NCBI RefSeq assembly: GCF_017311415.1
Contig: NZ_JAEKIS010000002.1
Span: 1 to 64,000, forward strand
DNA length: 64,000 nucleotides
Origin: Salipiger abyssi
GTDB lineage: Bacteria; Pseudomonadota; Alphaproteobacteria; Rhodobacterales; Rhodobacteraceae
Reading direction: 5' to 3'
The notes below the pieces were generated by a model, which searched no databases, had not been told where the DNA came from, and saw only the letters and a program-made list of their open reading frames with translations. Below, piece by piece: positions 24,685-33,705 of the stretch (position 1 is the stretch's first letter; every line of letters starts with the position of its first letter). The position numbers and the translations under genes were made by a program.

Positions 24685-26463
24685 TCAAAGCGGCGCGCAG
24701 GCCCTTTTGAGCCAATCCGCATCCTCTCCCTCCACCAGCGGGCCGATCCGCGCCAGAACCTGCGCGTGATAGCCGTCGAGCCAGTCGCGCTCGGGCCGTG
24801 ACAGCTGATCGGTCACGATCAGCCGCCGGTCGATCGGCACCCATGTGAGGGTCTCGAACCGCAACATCTTCGGCACGACTTGCCCCGGAAGGGGCGGAGC
24901 TGGCTCGACCGCGATGAGGTTCTCGATCCGGATACCATAAGCGCCCTCGCGGTAAAAGCCCGGCTCGTTGGAAAGGATCATGCCCCGAGCAAAGGGCACG
25001 GTGCCGGTGCGGGCGATGCGCGCCGGGCCCTCATGCACGCTGAGATAGGCGCCGACGCCGTGGCCGGTGCCGTGGCCGTAATCGAGCCCCGCCTCCCAGA
25101 GCGCCGCGCGGGCCAGCACGTCGATATCGCGCCCGGCGAGCCCCTCGGGAAAGCGCAGCCGCGAGAGCGCGATCATGCCCCTGAGCACGCGGGTGAAATT
25201 GGTGCGCTCCTCGTCGCCCACTTTGCCCACGGGAACGGTGCGGGTGATGTCGGTGGTGCCGTCGACATATTGCCCGCCGCTGTCGACCAGCAGCAGCTGC
25301 CCGGCCTCGACGGTCCGGTCGGTGTTTTCGGTCACGCGGTAATGCACGATGGCGCCGTTGGGGCCGGTGCCGGCGATGGTCTCGAAGGAGATGTCGCGCA
25401 GCGCGTTGGTGGCGCGGCGGAAATTTTCCAGCGCGGTGACCACCCCGGTCTCGGTCAGGCTGCCCGGCGGCTGGCGGTCGAGCCAGGCCAGAAAGCGCAC
25501 CATGGCGGCGCCGTCGCGCAGATGCGCGGCGCGGGTGCCGTCGAGCTCGGCGGCGTTCTTGCAGGCCTTGGGCAGAAGGCAGGGGTCGGGCGCCTCGGTG
25601 ATCTCGCGGCCCTCCAGCGCATCGGCTACCGCCACCGGGCAGCTTGCCGGGTCGATCTGCACCGGGCCCTCCAGCGCGCCGAGCGCCTCCAGAAAGCGCG
25701 CGGGCGGAGCGATCTCGACCTCGGGGCCGAGATGGTCGCCAAGCCCGTCGAGCTTGCGAGCGTCCATGAAGAGCGTGACGCGCCCGCCCGCATGCAGGAT
25801 GGCAAAGCCATGCGGCACCGGGTTGCGCGGTATATCGGTGCCGCGGATATTGAGCAGCCAGGCGATGCTGTCGGGCAGGGTGATTACGCAGGCCGCAGCA
25901 CTGCCGAGCCCTCTGGCCAGCCGTGCGATCTTGTCACCATGCGCCTCGCCGGCGAGCTCCACCGGCTGGGCAAAGACCGCCCCCAGCGGCGGTGCCGGCT
26001 GATCGTGCCAGATCCGGTCCACCAGATTGTCGACCCGGCGCAGCGCCACCTTGCCGAGCTTTTCCTCCAGCCCGCGCATCTGCGCCACCGGGAAGAGCCA
26101 TGGGTCGATGCCCACCGTGCCGCCCTCCGGCAGCTTGGCCACGATCCACTCCGCCAGCCCGGTTTCGGGCCAGTCCACCGGGGTGAACTCGCTCGCCACC
26201 TGCGCCTTGACCTGCACCCGATAGCGCCCGTCGACAAAGACCCCGGCCTCGCCGGTCAGCGCCACGCAATAGCCCGCCGAGCCGGTGAAGCCGGTGAGCC
26301 AGGCCAGCCGGTCGTCATGCGGGGCGACATATTCGCCCTGATGGGCGTCGGCGCGCGGCACGATGACCCCGTCGAGCCCCTCGCGTGCCAGCTCCTCGCG
26401 CAGCGCGGCGAGGCGGGGCGGGCCCTGTTCGGGGCGGGCGGTTTCCTGAAAGCTCTGGAACAT
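24685..26463 (-). CDS. M24B aminopeptidase P family Xaa-Pro peptidase
   Basis: This 592-residue enzyme belongs to the long, three-domain aminopeptidase P type. It has two creatinase-like N-domains (EELAREGLDGVIVPRADAHQ; a second from about residue 160) and a pita-bread catalytic domain. Metal ligands are visible in DSGGQYVDGTTDITRT, HGTGHGVGAYLSVHEGP, NEPGFYREG and IRIENL. It removes N-terminal residues before proline in peptides, using two manganese or cobalt ions. It is cytosolic, as no signal peptide is seen. Confidence 0.92.
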   Translation of the reverse strand: MFQSFQETARPEQGPPRLAALREELAREGLDGVIVPRADAHQGEYVAPHDDRLAWLTGFTGSAGYCVALTGEAGVFVDGRYRVQVKAQVASEFTPVDWPETGLAEWIVAKLPEGGTVGIDPWLFPVAQMRGLEEKLGKVALRRVDNLVDRIWHDQPAPPLGAVFAQPVELAGEAHGDKIARLARGLGSAAACVITLPDSIAWLLNIRGTDIPRNPVPHGFAILHAGGRVTLFMDARKLDGLGDHLGPEVEIAPPARFLEALGALEGPVQIDPASCPVAVADALEGREITEAPDPCLLPKACKNAAELDGTRAAHLRDGAAMVRFLAWLDRQPPGSLTETGVVTALENFRRATNALRDISFETIAGTGPNGAIVHYRVTENTDRTVEAGQLLLVDSGGQYVDGTTDITRTVPVGKVGDEERTNFTRVLRGMIALSRLRFPEGLAGRDIDVLARAALWEAGLDYGHGTGHGVGAYLSVHEGPARIARTGTVPFARGMILSNEPGFYREGAYGIRIENLIAVEPAPPLPGQVVPKMLRFETLTWVPIDRRLIVTDQLSRPERDWLDGYHAQVLARIGPLVEGEDADWLKRACAPL

Positions 26464-26526
26464 GGCGATGCGCTCCTGTCTGCGGCGGCACGCCCGGCCG
26501 CGCGGTCGTGGGGGCGTATGTCCGAA

Positions 26527-26555
26527 AGAGAAGACGCATCGGGCGCGTCTTCTCT
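26527..26555. terminator. Strong symmetric hairpin between cobT and the peptidase gene
   Basis: Perfect 11-base arms, AGAGAAGACGC and GCGTCTTCTCT, surround a 7-base loop. Both strands continue with a short T-run (TTTG on plus, TTCG on minus). It probably acts as a second stop behind the cobT terminator. Confidence 0.5.
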
Positions 26556-26567
26556 TTGCAAATACGC

Positions 26568-26603
26568 AAAAAAATCCCCGGCCATCCGAGATGAGGGCCG
26601 GGG
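26568..26603 (-). terminator. Rho-independent terminator of the cobS-cobT operon
   Basis: On the minus strand CCCCGGCC/GGCCGGGG (26603-26576) is followed by ATTTTTTTG. It begins 15 bases after the cobT stop. Confidence 0.9.
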
Positions 26604-26617
26604 TGTCTTGGGGTCGG

Positions 26618-28495
26618 TCAGCTGGCGCGCTTGATGCCCATGAAACGGGCGCGCGCGCGCGGGTCGCTGTCGAAGAGCGCCGCGAGCTGTTCGGTCATGG
26701 CGCCCGCAAGCTGTTCGACATCGGTGATCGTCACCGCACGCTCGTAATAGCGGGTGACGTCATGGCCGATGCCGATGGCCAGCAGCTCGACCTGCTTCTT
26801 ACGCTCGACCATCGCGATCACGTCGCGCAGGTGCTTTTCGAGATAATTCGCCGGGTTCACCGAGAGCGTGGAATCGTCCACCGGCGCGCCGTCGGAGATC
26901 ACCATGAGGATCTTGCGCGCCTCGGGGCGGCCGGCCATGCGGCGATGCGCCCATTCCAGCGCCTCGCCGTCGATGTTTTCCTTCAGCAGACCCTCTTTCA
27001 TCATCAGCCCGAGATTGTCGCGCACCCGGCGCCAGGGCGCATCGGCACGCTTGTAGATGATGTGGCGCAGGTCGTTGAGCCGGCCCGGCTGCTGCTCGCG
27101 GCCTTCGTTGAGCCATTTCTCGCGCGCCAGCCCGCCTTTCCACGCGCGGGTGGTGAAGCCGAGGATCTCGACCTTGACCGAGCAGCGCTCCAGCGTGCGC
27201 GCCAGCACGTCGGCGCAGATCGCCGCGATCGAGATCGGGCGGCCGCGCATGGAGCCGGAATTGTCCAGAAGCAGCGTCACCACCGTGTCGCGGAACTCGG
27301 TGTCCTTCTCGATCTTGAACGACAGCGGCGTGGTGGGGTTGGCCACCACCCGTGCCAGACGGCCCGCATCGAGAATGCCTTCCTCGCGGTCGAATTCCCA
27401 GCTGCGGTTCTGCTGCGCCTGAAGCCGGCGTTGCAGCTTGTTGGCAAGCCGCGAGACCGCGCCTTTCAGCGGGTCGAGCTGCTGGTCGAGATAGGCGCGC
27501 AGGCGCTCCAGCTCGGCGGGTTCGGCCAGCTCCTCGGCGGGGATTTCCTCGTCATGGGTGCTGTCATAGACCTTGTAGGCGGGATCGGCCTCGGAGACCG
27601 GCGCGGGGGCGGGCGGCTCCATCGGCGCCTCCCCCTCGGGCATCTCGGTTTCCTCGCCGAGCTCCTGATCGGCCATGTCATCGGCAGAGACCTGCGCCTG
27701 GCTGGCATCCTGCGTTTCGTCCTGGCTCTGCTCGGGCGAGGCTTCGGCCTCGTCCTGATCGTCCTGATCCTCGCCGGTCGAGTCGGGCTGTTCCTCCTCG
27801 CCGCTTTCGGGTTCGGCCTCGTCCTGGCTCTCGTCGTCGAGCTGGTCGGGATCCTCGCCGAGCTGGTCGCCATAGCCCAGATCGGTGATCATCTGGCGGG
27901 CGAATTTGGCAAAGGCGGCCTGATCGGCAAGCGTGTCTTCGAGCCCGTCCAGCGTGCCGCCGGCCTGCTCCTCGATAAAGCCACGCCAGAGATCCATCAC
28001 ATGGCTGGCGTCCTTGGGCAGCTCGCGCCCGGTGGCGAGATGGCGGATGAGATATCCGGCGGCCACAGGCAGCGGCGCCTCGGCGGCCTGGGTGATCTGG
28101 CCATAGCCGCGTCGCGCCGCCTCGTGGCCGATCTTGGCGTCGATATTGCCGGCGGTGCCGGGCATGTCGCGCGCGCCCATCGCCTCGCAGCGGGCGGTTT
28201 CCATCGCCTCGTAAAGCTCGCGCGCCATGTCGCCCGGCGGGGCGTAGCGGGCATGGGTGGCGCCGTCATGGTATCGGCGGTGCAGCGCCAGCGCGTCGGC
28301 GGTGCCGCGGGCCAGCAGCACCTCGTCGCGGGTCATCCGGCGGCTGACTTGCGGCAGTCGCATGATGTCGCCGGAGACGCCCGAGGGGTCCACGGTGTAA
28401 TTGACCGAAAGCTCCGGGTCGTCGGCCATGACCTTGGTGGCCTCGGCCAGCGCCTTCTTGAAGGGATCTGCGGGGTTGTCGTCATTGCGCGCCAT
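26618..28495 (-). CDS. cobT: Aerobic cobaltochelatase subunit CobT
   Basis: CobT acts with CobS and CobN to insert cobalt into hydrogenobyrinate a,c-diamide during aerobic vitamin B12 synthesis. The 625-residue protein starts [16 protein letters not shown] (ATG at 28495, preferred to a start 12 codons upstream). It contains a long acidic Asp/Glu/Gln-rich linker near residues 205-290 and a C-terminal von Willebrand A domain with the metal motif LDNSGSMRG. CobS is encoded at the head of the same leftward operon. CobN is not in the window. Confidence 0.95.
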   Translation of the reverse strand: MARNDDNPADPFKKALAEATKVMADDPELSVNYTVDPSGVSGDIMRLPQVSRRMTRDEVLLARGTADALALHRRYHDGATHARYAPPGDMARELYEAMETARCEAMGARDMPGTAGNIDAKIGHEAARRGYGQITQAAEAPLPVAAGYLIRHLATGRELPKDASHVMDLWRGFIEEQAGGTLDGLEDTLADQAAFAKFARQMITDLGYGDQLGEDPDQLDDESQDEAEPESGEEEQPDSTGEDQDDQDEAEASPEQSQDETQDASQAQVSADDMADQELGEETEMPEGEAPMEPPAPAPVSEADPAYKVYDSTHDEEIPAEELAEPAELERLRAYLDQQLDPLKGAVSRLANKLQRRLQAQQNRSWEFDREEGILDAGRLARVVANPTTPLSFKIEKDTEFRDTVVTLLLDNSGSMRGRPISIAAICADVLARTLERCSVKVEILGFTTRAWKGGLAREKWLNEGREQQPGRLNDLRHIIYKRADAPWRRVRDNLGLMMKEGLLKENIDGEALEWAHRRMAGRPEARKILMVISDGAPVDDSTLSVNPANYLEKHLRDVIAMVERKKQVELLAIGIGHDVTRYYERAVTITDVEQLAGAMTEQLAALFDSDPRARARFMGIKRAS

Positions 28496-28549
28496 GGCCA
28501 CAGGTTTCGCGCCCCGCGCGGCGATTGGCAAGGGGCAAAAATGCCCGCG

Positions 28550-28954
28550 TCAGCCCGGCAGCATTGCAGCGCAGGCGGCACGGTGGCGGCTGGCCAGCAG
28601 GCGGGCACGGGCGGCGCGGCGCGGATCGGTGCCGAACTCTGCGTCATGCAGCAGACGCGCCTGCGCCGCCTTGGCCGCGAGGCGGCGATGCAGCAGCGCA
28701 CGCCCGTCGAGCCCGGCGGCGCGCGCATCGGGCAGGATCGCGGCAATCAGCGCCTCGAACCCGCTGCGCAGCGCCTGATCGCGGCCGCCGTCGCCGCGCT
28801 GCATCAGCCAGGTGAATTCCACGCTTGCCGAGAGCCGCCCGGCGCAATCCGCAAAGAGCCGCGCGCGGTCTGTCACCCGGGCCGGCGCCTCGCCGGGAGG
28901 GGCGGCAGCGAGCGCCAGCATGGCGGCGCAGAGGATGCTCTGAACGATGCCCAT
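28550..28954 (-). CDS. Small exported hypothetical protein
   Basis: From the ATG at 28954 this encodes 134 residues with a likely signal peptide (SILCAAMLALAAAPPGEA) and an alanine/arginine-rich helical body containing FADCAGRLSASVEFTW and RHRAACAAMLPG. I do not recognise a named family. It lies between cobT and another small exported protein in the cobS...cobT operon. The reading frame has normal codon use for the region. Confidence 0.6.
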   Translation of the reverse strand: MGIVQSILCAAMLALAAAPPGEAPARVTDRARLFADCAGRLSASVEFTWLMQRGDGGRDQALRSGFEALIAAILPDARAAGLDGRALLHRRLAAKAAQARLLHDAEFGTDPRRAARARLLASRHRAACAAMLPG

Positions 28955-29006
28955 GCCGCCGAGGCTGGCACGGAAAGCTTGCGAAAGAATGAGCGCGGCG
29001 GGCGGC

Positions 29007-29324
29007 TCAGGGGCGCGGCAGCAGCGCGTCGCAGCGGGTGGCGATGCGGGTGAAGAGATCGCTGCTCTGGGAATCGCCATCGATCAGCCCGCGATAGAGC
29101 AGCCGGTAGCCGGCGACATGCGCCTCGGCCACGCCGGTCTCGCTCAGTGCGGAGAACTCTGCCACCAGCGCCAGCGCCGCGTCGGGGGCGACGCCAAGTC
29201 CCGGCATGGCGCGCTGCTCGGCGGCGACGCCGCTCCAGAACGCGGCGCATTCGGCAGGGGTTTCGGAGAGGGCCGGGCTCGCAACCCCGGCAAGAAGCAG
29301 GAACGCGGCGCGCCGCGCGCTCAC
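29007..29324 (-). CDS. Small exported hypothetical protein
   Basis: This 105-residue protein has a clear signal peptide (RRAAFLLLAGVASPALSETP) and two cysteines that could form a disulfide (AECAAFW and ATRCDALLP). Its start overlaps the stop of the racemase-like gene by four bases, so expression is coupled. The function is unknown. The Cys-x-x-Phe opening and helical mature domain resemble the neighbouring protein at 28550 only loosely. Confidence 0.65.
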   Translation of the reverse strand: MSARRAAFLLLAGVASPALSETPAECAAFWSGVAAEQRAMPGLGVAPDAALALVAEFSALSETGVAEAHVAGYRLLYRGLIDGDSQSSDLFTRIATRCDALLPRP

Positions 29325-30016
29325 AGCGCCGCCCGGCCGGTGGCAAGCCGCGCGAGCAGGTCCACATGCACGTCGAGCGCGTCGATCACCCGGTAGCCGG
29401 GATCGCTGGCGCCGTCGAAGGCGAGATTGAGATCGGTGCCCGCCAGCACCACGGCCTCGGCGCCCCGATCCTCGACCAGCGCGCGGCCCGCATCATAAAA
29501 CAGTGCGCGCAGCTCGGGCGTGCAGAGCCCGGCGACCGCCATGTCCTGATAGCTCTGGCCCAGCTCTTCGGTGCGCTCGTCGAGCGCCACCGCTTCGGTC
29601 TTTGCGAGCTGGCCGTAAAGCCGCGTGCGCATCACCACGCGGGTGCCGAGCAGGCCGACGCGTTTCAGCCCCTCGGCGGCGAAATAGTCGTCGAGCGGCG
29701 TCACCGCCGAGACCAGCGGCAGCGGCGACCGCGCCGCCGTCTCGTCATAGCAGAAATGCCCGCCGAGCGAGGTGATCGCGGCGCAGTCGCAGCCGGCGGC
29801 CTTCAGGCGGTCGAGCAGGCCGAGATAGATCTCGGCTTGCTCCGCGCGATTGTCGGCGAGGTTGTTGCGGATCAGCTCATGCACATCCGCATGCACGATG
29901 GTCAGCTCCAGCCTGCCGCCGAGCCGCTGCACGGCGGCGGTCAGGCGCTGGTAATAGACCACGGTCGCGGCCACGCCGATGCCGCCGATCAGTCCGATAT
30001 GCAGCGGCGCGGGCAT
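29321..30016 (-). CDS. Aspartate/glutamate-racemase-like protein lacking both catalytic cysteines
   Basis: The 231-residue protein has the Asp/Glu racemase fold pattern: opening HIGLIGGIGVAATVVYYQRL, central VGLLGTRVVM and C-terminal PGYRVIDALDVHVD. In the active enzymes two cysteines sit in CNT-type and GCTE-type motifs. Here the corresponding places read ITSLGGHFCY and LAGTDLNLAF, so the first cysteine is Ser and the second Gly. A cysteine four residues on (HFC) might substitute. It probably is not a standard two-base racemase. It is encoded between cobS and cobT, seven bases after the cobS stop. Confidence 0.8.
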   Translation of the reverse strand: MPAPLHIGLIGGIGVAATVVYYQRLTAAVQRLGGRLELTIVHADVHELIRNNLADNRAEQAEIYLGLLDRLKAAGCDCAAITSLGGHFCYDETAARSPLPLVSAVTPLDDYFAAEGLKRVGLLGTRVVMRTRLYGQLAKTEAVALDERTEELGQSYQDMAVAGLCTPELRALFYDAGRALVEDRGAEAVVLAGTDLNLAFDGASDPGYRVIDALDVHVDLLARLATGRAAL

Positions 30017-30022
30017 TGCGGA

Positions 30023-31006
30023 TCAGACGAGGCTCAGGCTCGCCGCGCTTTCCGGCAGCTCTTCGTCAAAGCAGCGCTGGTAGAACTCGGCCACGGTCTG
30101 GCGCTCGAGCTCGTCGCATTTGTTGAGGAAGGAGACGCGGAAGGCGTAGCCGACATTGCGGAAGATCTCGGAATTGGTCGCCCAGGCGATCACCGTCCGG
30201 GGCGACATCACCGTCGAGAGCTCGCCGTTCATGAAGGCGCGGCGGGTGAAATCGGCCACGGTGACCATCTGGCGGATGGTCTTGCGGCCTTTCTCGTTGT
30301 TGTAATGCGGCGCCTTGGACAGCACGATATTCACCTCGGCGTCGATGCTGAGATAGTTCAGCGTCGCCACCAGCGACCAGCGGTCCATCTGACCCTGGTT
30401 GATCTGCTGGGTGCCGTGATAGAGGCCCGTCGTGTCGCCGAGGCCCACGGTGTTGGCGGTGGCGAAGATGCGGAAATACTTGTGCGGCGTCAGCACCTGG
30501 TTCTGATCGAGCAGGGTGAGCTTGCCGTCGGTTTCCAGAACCCGCTGGATCACGAACATCACGTCGGCCCGGCCCGCGTCGTATTCGTCGAAGACGATGG
30601 CGGTGGGGTTGCGCAGCGCCCAGGGCAGGATGCCTTCCTGAAACTGGGTGGTCTGCTTGCCGTCCACCAGCTTGATCGCGTCCTTGCCGATCAGGTCGAT
30701 CCGGGAGATGTGGCTGTCGAGGTTGACCCGCACGCAGGGCCAGTTGAGCCGGGCGGCCACCTGTTCGATATGGGTGGATTTCCCGGTGCCGTGATAGCCC
30801 TGGATCATCACCCGGCGGTTGTTGCGAAAGCCCGCGAGGATGGCCAGCGTGGTGTCGGGGTCGAACTTGTAGGTGCTGTCGAGATCCGGCACCCGGTCGG
30901 TGCGGTCGGGAAAGCCATGGACGACCATGTCGGTGTCGATGCCGAAGACTTCGCGGACCGCGATCTCTTCGGTCGGTTTCGCATTGACGTCGATCTCGCT
31001 GCTCAT
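30023..31006 (-). CDS. cobS: Aerobic cobaltochelatase subunit CobS
   Basis: CobS is the AAA+ ATPase that drives cobalt insertion with CobT and CobN. The 327-residue protein has Walker A GYHGTGKS (70-77), Walker B AIVFDEYD (136-143) and the family opening [15 protein letters not shown]. The ATG at 31006 is chosen; a much longer open frame upstream is an artefact running antisense to the sigma-factor gene. It heads a five-gene operon ending with cobT. No cobalamin riboswitch is visible in the 159-base upstream gap. Confidence 0.95.
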   Translation of the reverse strand: MSSEIDVNAKPTEEIAVREVFGIDTDMVVHGFPDRTDRVPDLDSTYKFDPDTTLAILAGFRNNRRVMIQGYHGTGKSTHIEQVAARLNWPCVRVNLDSHISRIDLIGKDAIKLVDGKQTTQFQEGILPWALRNPTAIVFDEYDAGRADVMFVIQRVLETDGKLTLLDQNQVLTPHKYFRIFATANTVGLGDTTGLYHGTQQINQGQMDRWSLVATLNYLSIDAEVNIVLSKAPHYNNEKGRKTIRQMVTVADFTRRAFMNGELSTVMSPRTVIAWATNSEIFRNVGYAFRVSFLNKCDELERQTVAEFYQRCFDEELPESAASLSLV

Positions 31007-31165
31007 GGCGTGCCTCTGTACGGTCGTGAACTCTGTTGGCCCCCGTGGTGCCCCATATCTTCGGGAAGGGCAAGAGCACGGGCAGGTTGCGGATAGGGTT
31101 TGCTCCCGCTGCGCTGCCGCGATAGGCTCCGGGCAAGAAAAGACCCTGTTCAGGCGCCGCACCCC

Positions 31166-31723
31166 GTGACCACCCCGCAAGCCGAGATCGAAGATCTGAT
31201 CGCCCGGATCGCCATGGGCGACCGCGCCGCCTTTCGTCTGCTCTATGACCGGACGGCGGCGAAACTTTTCGGCGTCTGCCTGCGTGTCTTGGATGACAGG
31301 GCGCTGGCCGAAGAGGCGCTTCAGGACGTTTACTGCAAGATCTGGGCGCGCGCCGGGCAGTATCGGGTGAACGGGTTTTCGCCGATGACCTGGCTGATCA
31401 CGCTGGCGCGCAACGCCGCCGTCGATCGGCGCCGCCGGCGCGATGCTGGGACAGGGCGGGTGACCGACCCGATCGACGCGGCGGATCTGATCGCCGATCC
31501 GGCACCGGGCCCGGCACAGCATGCCGAGGCGCGCGGCGAGGCGCAGGCACTGGCGTCCTGCATGGCCGAGCTGCCGCCCGAGCGCGCCGAGATGGTGCGC
31601 CGCGCCTATCTCGACGGCGATACCTATGCCGAGCTTGCCACCGCCACCGGCGTCAAGCTGAACACCGTTAGAACCTGGCTGCGCCGCAGCCTGATGCAAT
31701 TGAGGGAGTGCCTGAGCCGATGA
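31166..31723 (+). CDS. ECF-type RNA polymerase sigma factor
   Basis: The 185-residue product has a region 2 ([28 protein letters not shown]) and a region 4 helix-turn-helix ([22 protein letters not shown]) joined by a short linker, with no region 1 or 3. A GTG start at 31166 gives the standard N-terminus; an upstream TTG is possible. Its stop overlaps the anti-sigma start by four bases. The pair matches the SigK/RskA type that responds to envelope or redox stress; the actual signal is not evident. Confidence 0.9.
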   Translation: MTTPQAEIEDLIARIAMGDRAAFRLLYDRTAAKLFGVCLRVLDDRALAEEALQDVYCKIWARAGQYRVNGFSPMTWLITLARNAAVDRRRRRDAGTGRVTDPIDAADLIADPAPGPAQHAEARGEAQALASCMAELPPERAEMVRRAYLDGDTYAELATATGVKLNTVRTWLRRSLMQLRECLSR

Positions 31724-32412
31724 GCGGGCCAGAGGAAACAGATCTTCCGGGCGGCTGGGAAGCCGCGACGGCGGAGTATGTCCTCGGGCTGCTGTCGGAG
31801 GAGGAGACCGCCGCCTTCGAGGCGCGGCTGGCACAGGACCGCGATCTGCGTCAGGACGTGGAGGCATGGGAAGAATATTTCGCCACGCTCACCGATCCCA
31901 TCGCCGAGGTCGCGCCGCCGCCGCAGGTGCTGCGCCGCGCGGAGGCGGAGCTTTTCGGGCGCCGGTCGCAGCCTGCCTGGCGGCAGCTGCTGCCCTATCT
32001 TCTGGGCGCCGTCACCGCGGCGGCGATTGCCTGGGCGGTGAGCTTCAGCGGACTGCTCGACACGCGCGACGCGCCGCATCTTTATGCGGATCTGGAGACG
32101 CCCTCGCGCGGGCTGGTGATGCTGGCGCATTACGCGCCCGACAGCGGCACCTTCATGGTGCGGCGCGATGCGGGCGATTATCCGGAGGACCGCTCGCTGG
32201 AGATCTGGCTGATCGCGGATGAGGACAGCGCACCGATGTCGCTGGGGCTGGTCGATCGCGAGGGGCTGACCGAGATCCCGGTGCCGCGCGCCATCGCCCG
32301 GCAGATTCCGGGCGCGGCGGTGGCGATCTCCGAAGAGCCCGAGGGCGGCTCGCCCACCGGTCAGCCGACCGGGCCGGTTCTGGCGCTCGGGCAGATGGCG
32401 CCACGCGGATAG
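31720..32412 (+). CDS. RskA-type membrane anti-sigma factor
   Basis: The 230-residue protein has an N-terminal anti-sigma domain ([20 protein letters not shown]), one membrane helix ([20 protein letters not shown]) and a C-terminal RskA domain ([30 protein letters not shown]). It would hold the co-encoded ECF factor at the inner membrane until a periplasmic signal or proteolysis releases it. No zinc-binding HxxxCxxC motif is present, so a ZAS-type redox switch is unlikely. Confidence 0.9.
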   Translation: MSGPEETDLPGGWEAATAEYVLGLLSEEETAAFEARLAQDRDLRQDVEAWEEYFATLTDPIAEVAPPPQVLRRAEAELFGRRSQPAWRQLLPYLLGAVTAAAIAWAVSFSGLLDTRDAPHLYADLETPSRGLVMLAHYAPDSGTFMVRRDAGDYPEDRSLEIWLIADEDSAPMSLGLVDREGLTEIPVPRAIARQIPGAAVAISEEPEGGSPTGQPTGPVLALGQMAPRG

Positions 32413-32433
32413 GCGGATTTTGGGTGCGTGGGC

Positions 32434-32712
32434 GGTGGGCAGATTGCCCACCCTACGGTGAGCCGCGCCATCGCCGGCCCGTGGGGCGGCGATCTTTTCT
32501 CTGAACCCCTTAATTTATCCCGGCCAAGTCCGAATGACCTCGAAACACGGCATGGCGTCACCAAATCGCCAGCCCGTCACGCCATAGGCGTGCCAACTAT
32601 AAACAGCGCACCTCCGGTGCGACGGGACGGGCCGGCGATGGCGCAGCGGCCTGCTGCCTTGTCCCCCGCCCGGAGCAACGTTCTGGTGTAGGGTGGGCAA
32701 TCTGCCCACCGC
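32434..32712. repeat. Nested palindromic repeat island
   Basis: The 312-base gap between the anti-sigma gene and the ABC permease gene is almost all repeat. The outer layer is a pair of GGTGGGCA-type repeats in opposite orientation (32434-32459 and 32688-32712). Inside lies MITE-like copy B (32462-32647). Copy B contains further small hairpins (CACGCC/GGCGTG at 32578-32592, GCACC/GGTGC near 32608-32620). The whole tract can fold as one long hairpin and has no coding capacity. Confidence 0.8.
32462..32647. repeat. MITE-like element, copy B (186 bp)
   Basis: The ends 32462-32482 and 32627-32647 are inverted repeats matching in 20 of 21 bases. The left end is identical to that of copy A (3892-3912). 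The interior follows copy A but carries about 50 extra bases near 32577-32626, made of small hairpins. Neither copy encodes a transposase, so any mobility would need a factor supplied in trans. Confidence 0.75.
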
Positions 32713-32724
32713 TCACGGCATCCC

Positions 32725-33705
32725 TTACCGCCCGCGAATCCGCGGATCGAGCGCGTCGCGCAGCCCGTCGCCGAGATAGTTCACCCCCAGCACCGTCAGC
32801 GAGATCGCGATCCCCGGCAGCATCACGCGTTCGGGGAAATCCTCCATCCGCGCCACCGCGTCGGCCAGCATCTTGCCCCAGGTCGGGAAATCCGACGGGA
32901 AGCCCACGCCGAGAAAGCTCAGCGCCGACTCGGTGATGATCGCCGTCGCCAGACCCAGCGTCGCCGACACCATGATCGGAGACAGCACGTTGGGCAGCAG
33001 ATGCCGCTTGATGATCTGGAAGGGCCGCGTGCCGATGGACCGCGCTGCCAGCACGAATTCGCGCTCCTTGATGGCGAGGATGTCGCCGCGCACGATCCGC
33101 GCCGTGGGCATCCAGGAGGTAATTCCCACGACCGTCACGATGAGGATGAACATGCCGCCCTCGGGGCCGAAATTGGCGCGCAGCGGCTGGCGGAACAGCG
33201 TCACCGCCACCAGCAGCAGCGGCAGGATCGGCAGCGACAGGAACAGGTCAGTCAGGCGCATCAGCGGCCCGTCGAGTTTCTTGAAGAACCCCGCCATCAC
33301 GCCGACGCCGGTGCCGATGATCAGCGACAGCAGCATCGCCGCCCAGCCCACCGCCATCGAGGCGCGCCCGCCGGCGATGAGCTGCGCGAGGTTGTCGCGG
33401 CCGAGCTGGTCGGAGCCCAGCGGGTGGTTCCAGCCGGTCTTCGCCGAGGAATCCCAGATCGCCGTATACATCGGCCGCATGTCCTTGGAGCGGATATCCA
33501 GCGCCTGCGGGTCCAGCGTCCAGATATACGGCCCGAACAGCACGCCGAGCGTGATGAAGATCAGGAAGAACGCGCCCAGCATGGCGCCCTTGTGCTTGCG
33601 GAACTGCTCCCAGACATCGCGCCATTTCGAGCGCGGCGGCGCCTGCGGGCCCTTGTCCTTGAGCGCTTCGATGGGGGCGGGCGAGGAGGGGACGGGCTCA
33701 GTCAT
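32725..33705 (-). CDS. Peptide-type ABC transporter permease (DppC/OppC class)
   Basis: This 326-residue inner-membrane protein has the OppC N-terminal helix and a six-helix permease core. The EAA-type loop that contacts the ATPase reads FVLAARSIGTRPFQIIKRHL, followed by LPN. It overlaps its DppB-type partner by eight bases. With the binding protein at 34840 and the divergent double ATPase at 36793 it forms a complete importer for peptides or related compounds. Confidence 0.93.
   Translation of the reverse strand: MTEPVPSSPAPIEALKDKGPQAPPRSKWRDVWEQFRKHKGAMLGAFFLIFITLGVLFGPYIWTLDPQALDIRSKDMRPMYTAIWDSSAKTGWNHPLGSDQLGRDNLAQLIAGGRASMAVGWAAMLLSLIIGTGVGVMAGFFKKLDGPLMRLTDLFLSLPILPLLLVAVTLFRQPLRANFGPEGGMFILIVTVVGITSWMPTARIVRGDILAIKEREFVLAARSIGTRPFQIIKRHLLPNVLSPIMVSATLGLATAIITESALSFLGVGFPSDFPTWGKMLADAVARMEDFPERVMLPGIAISLTVLGVNYLGDGLRDALDPRIRGR

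Noticed and set aside
31007-31165. Cobalamin riboswitch upstream of cobS
   Set aside because: I looked for B12-box-like sequence and a long structured leader; the 159-base divergent gap has neither.
32434-32712. CRISPR array
   Set aside because: Repeats are inverted and nested, with no regular spacers and no cas genes nearby.
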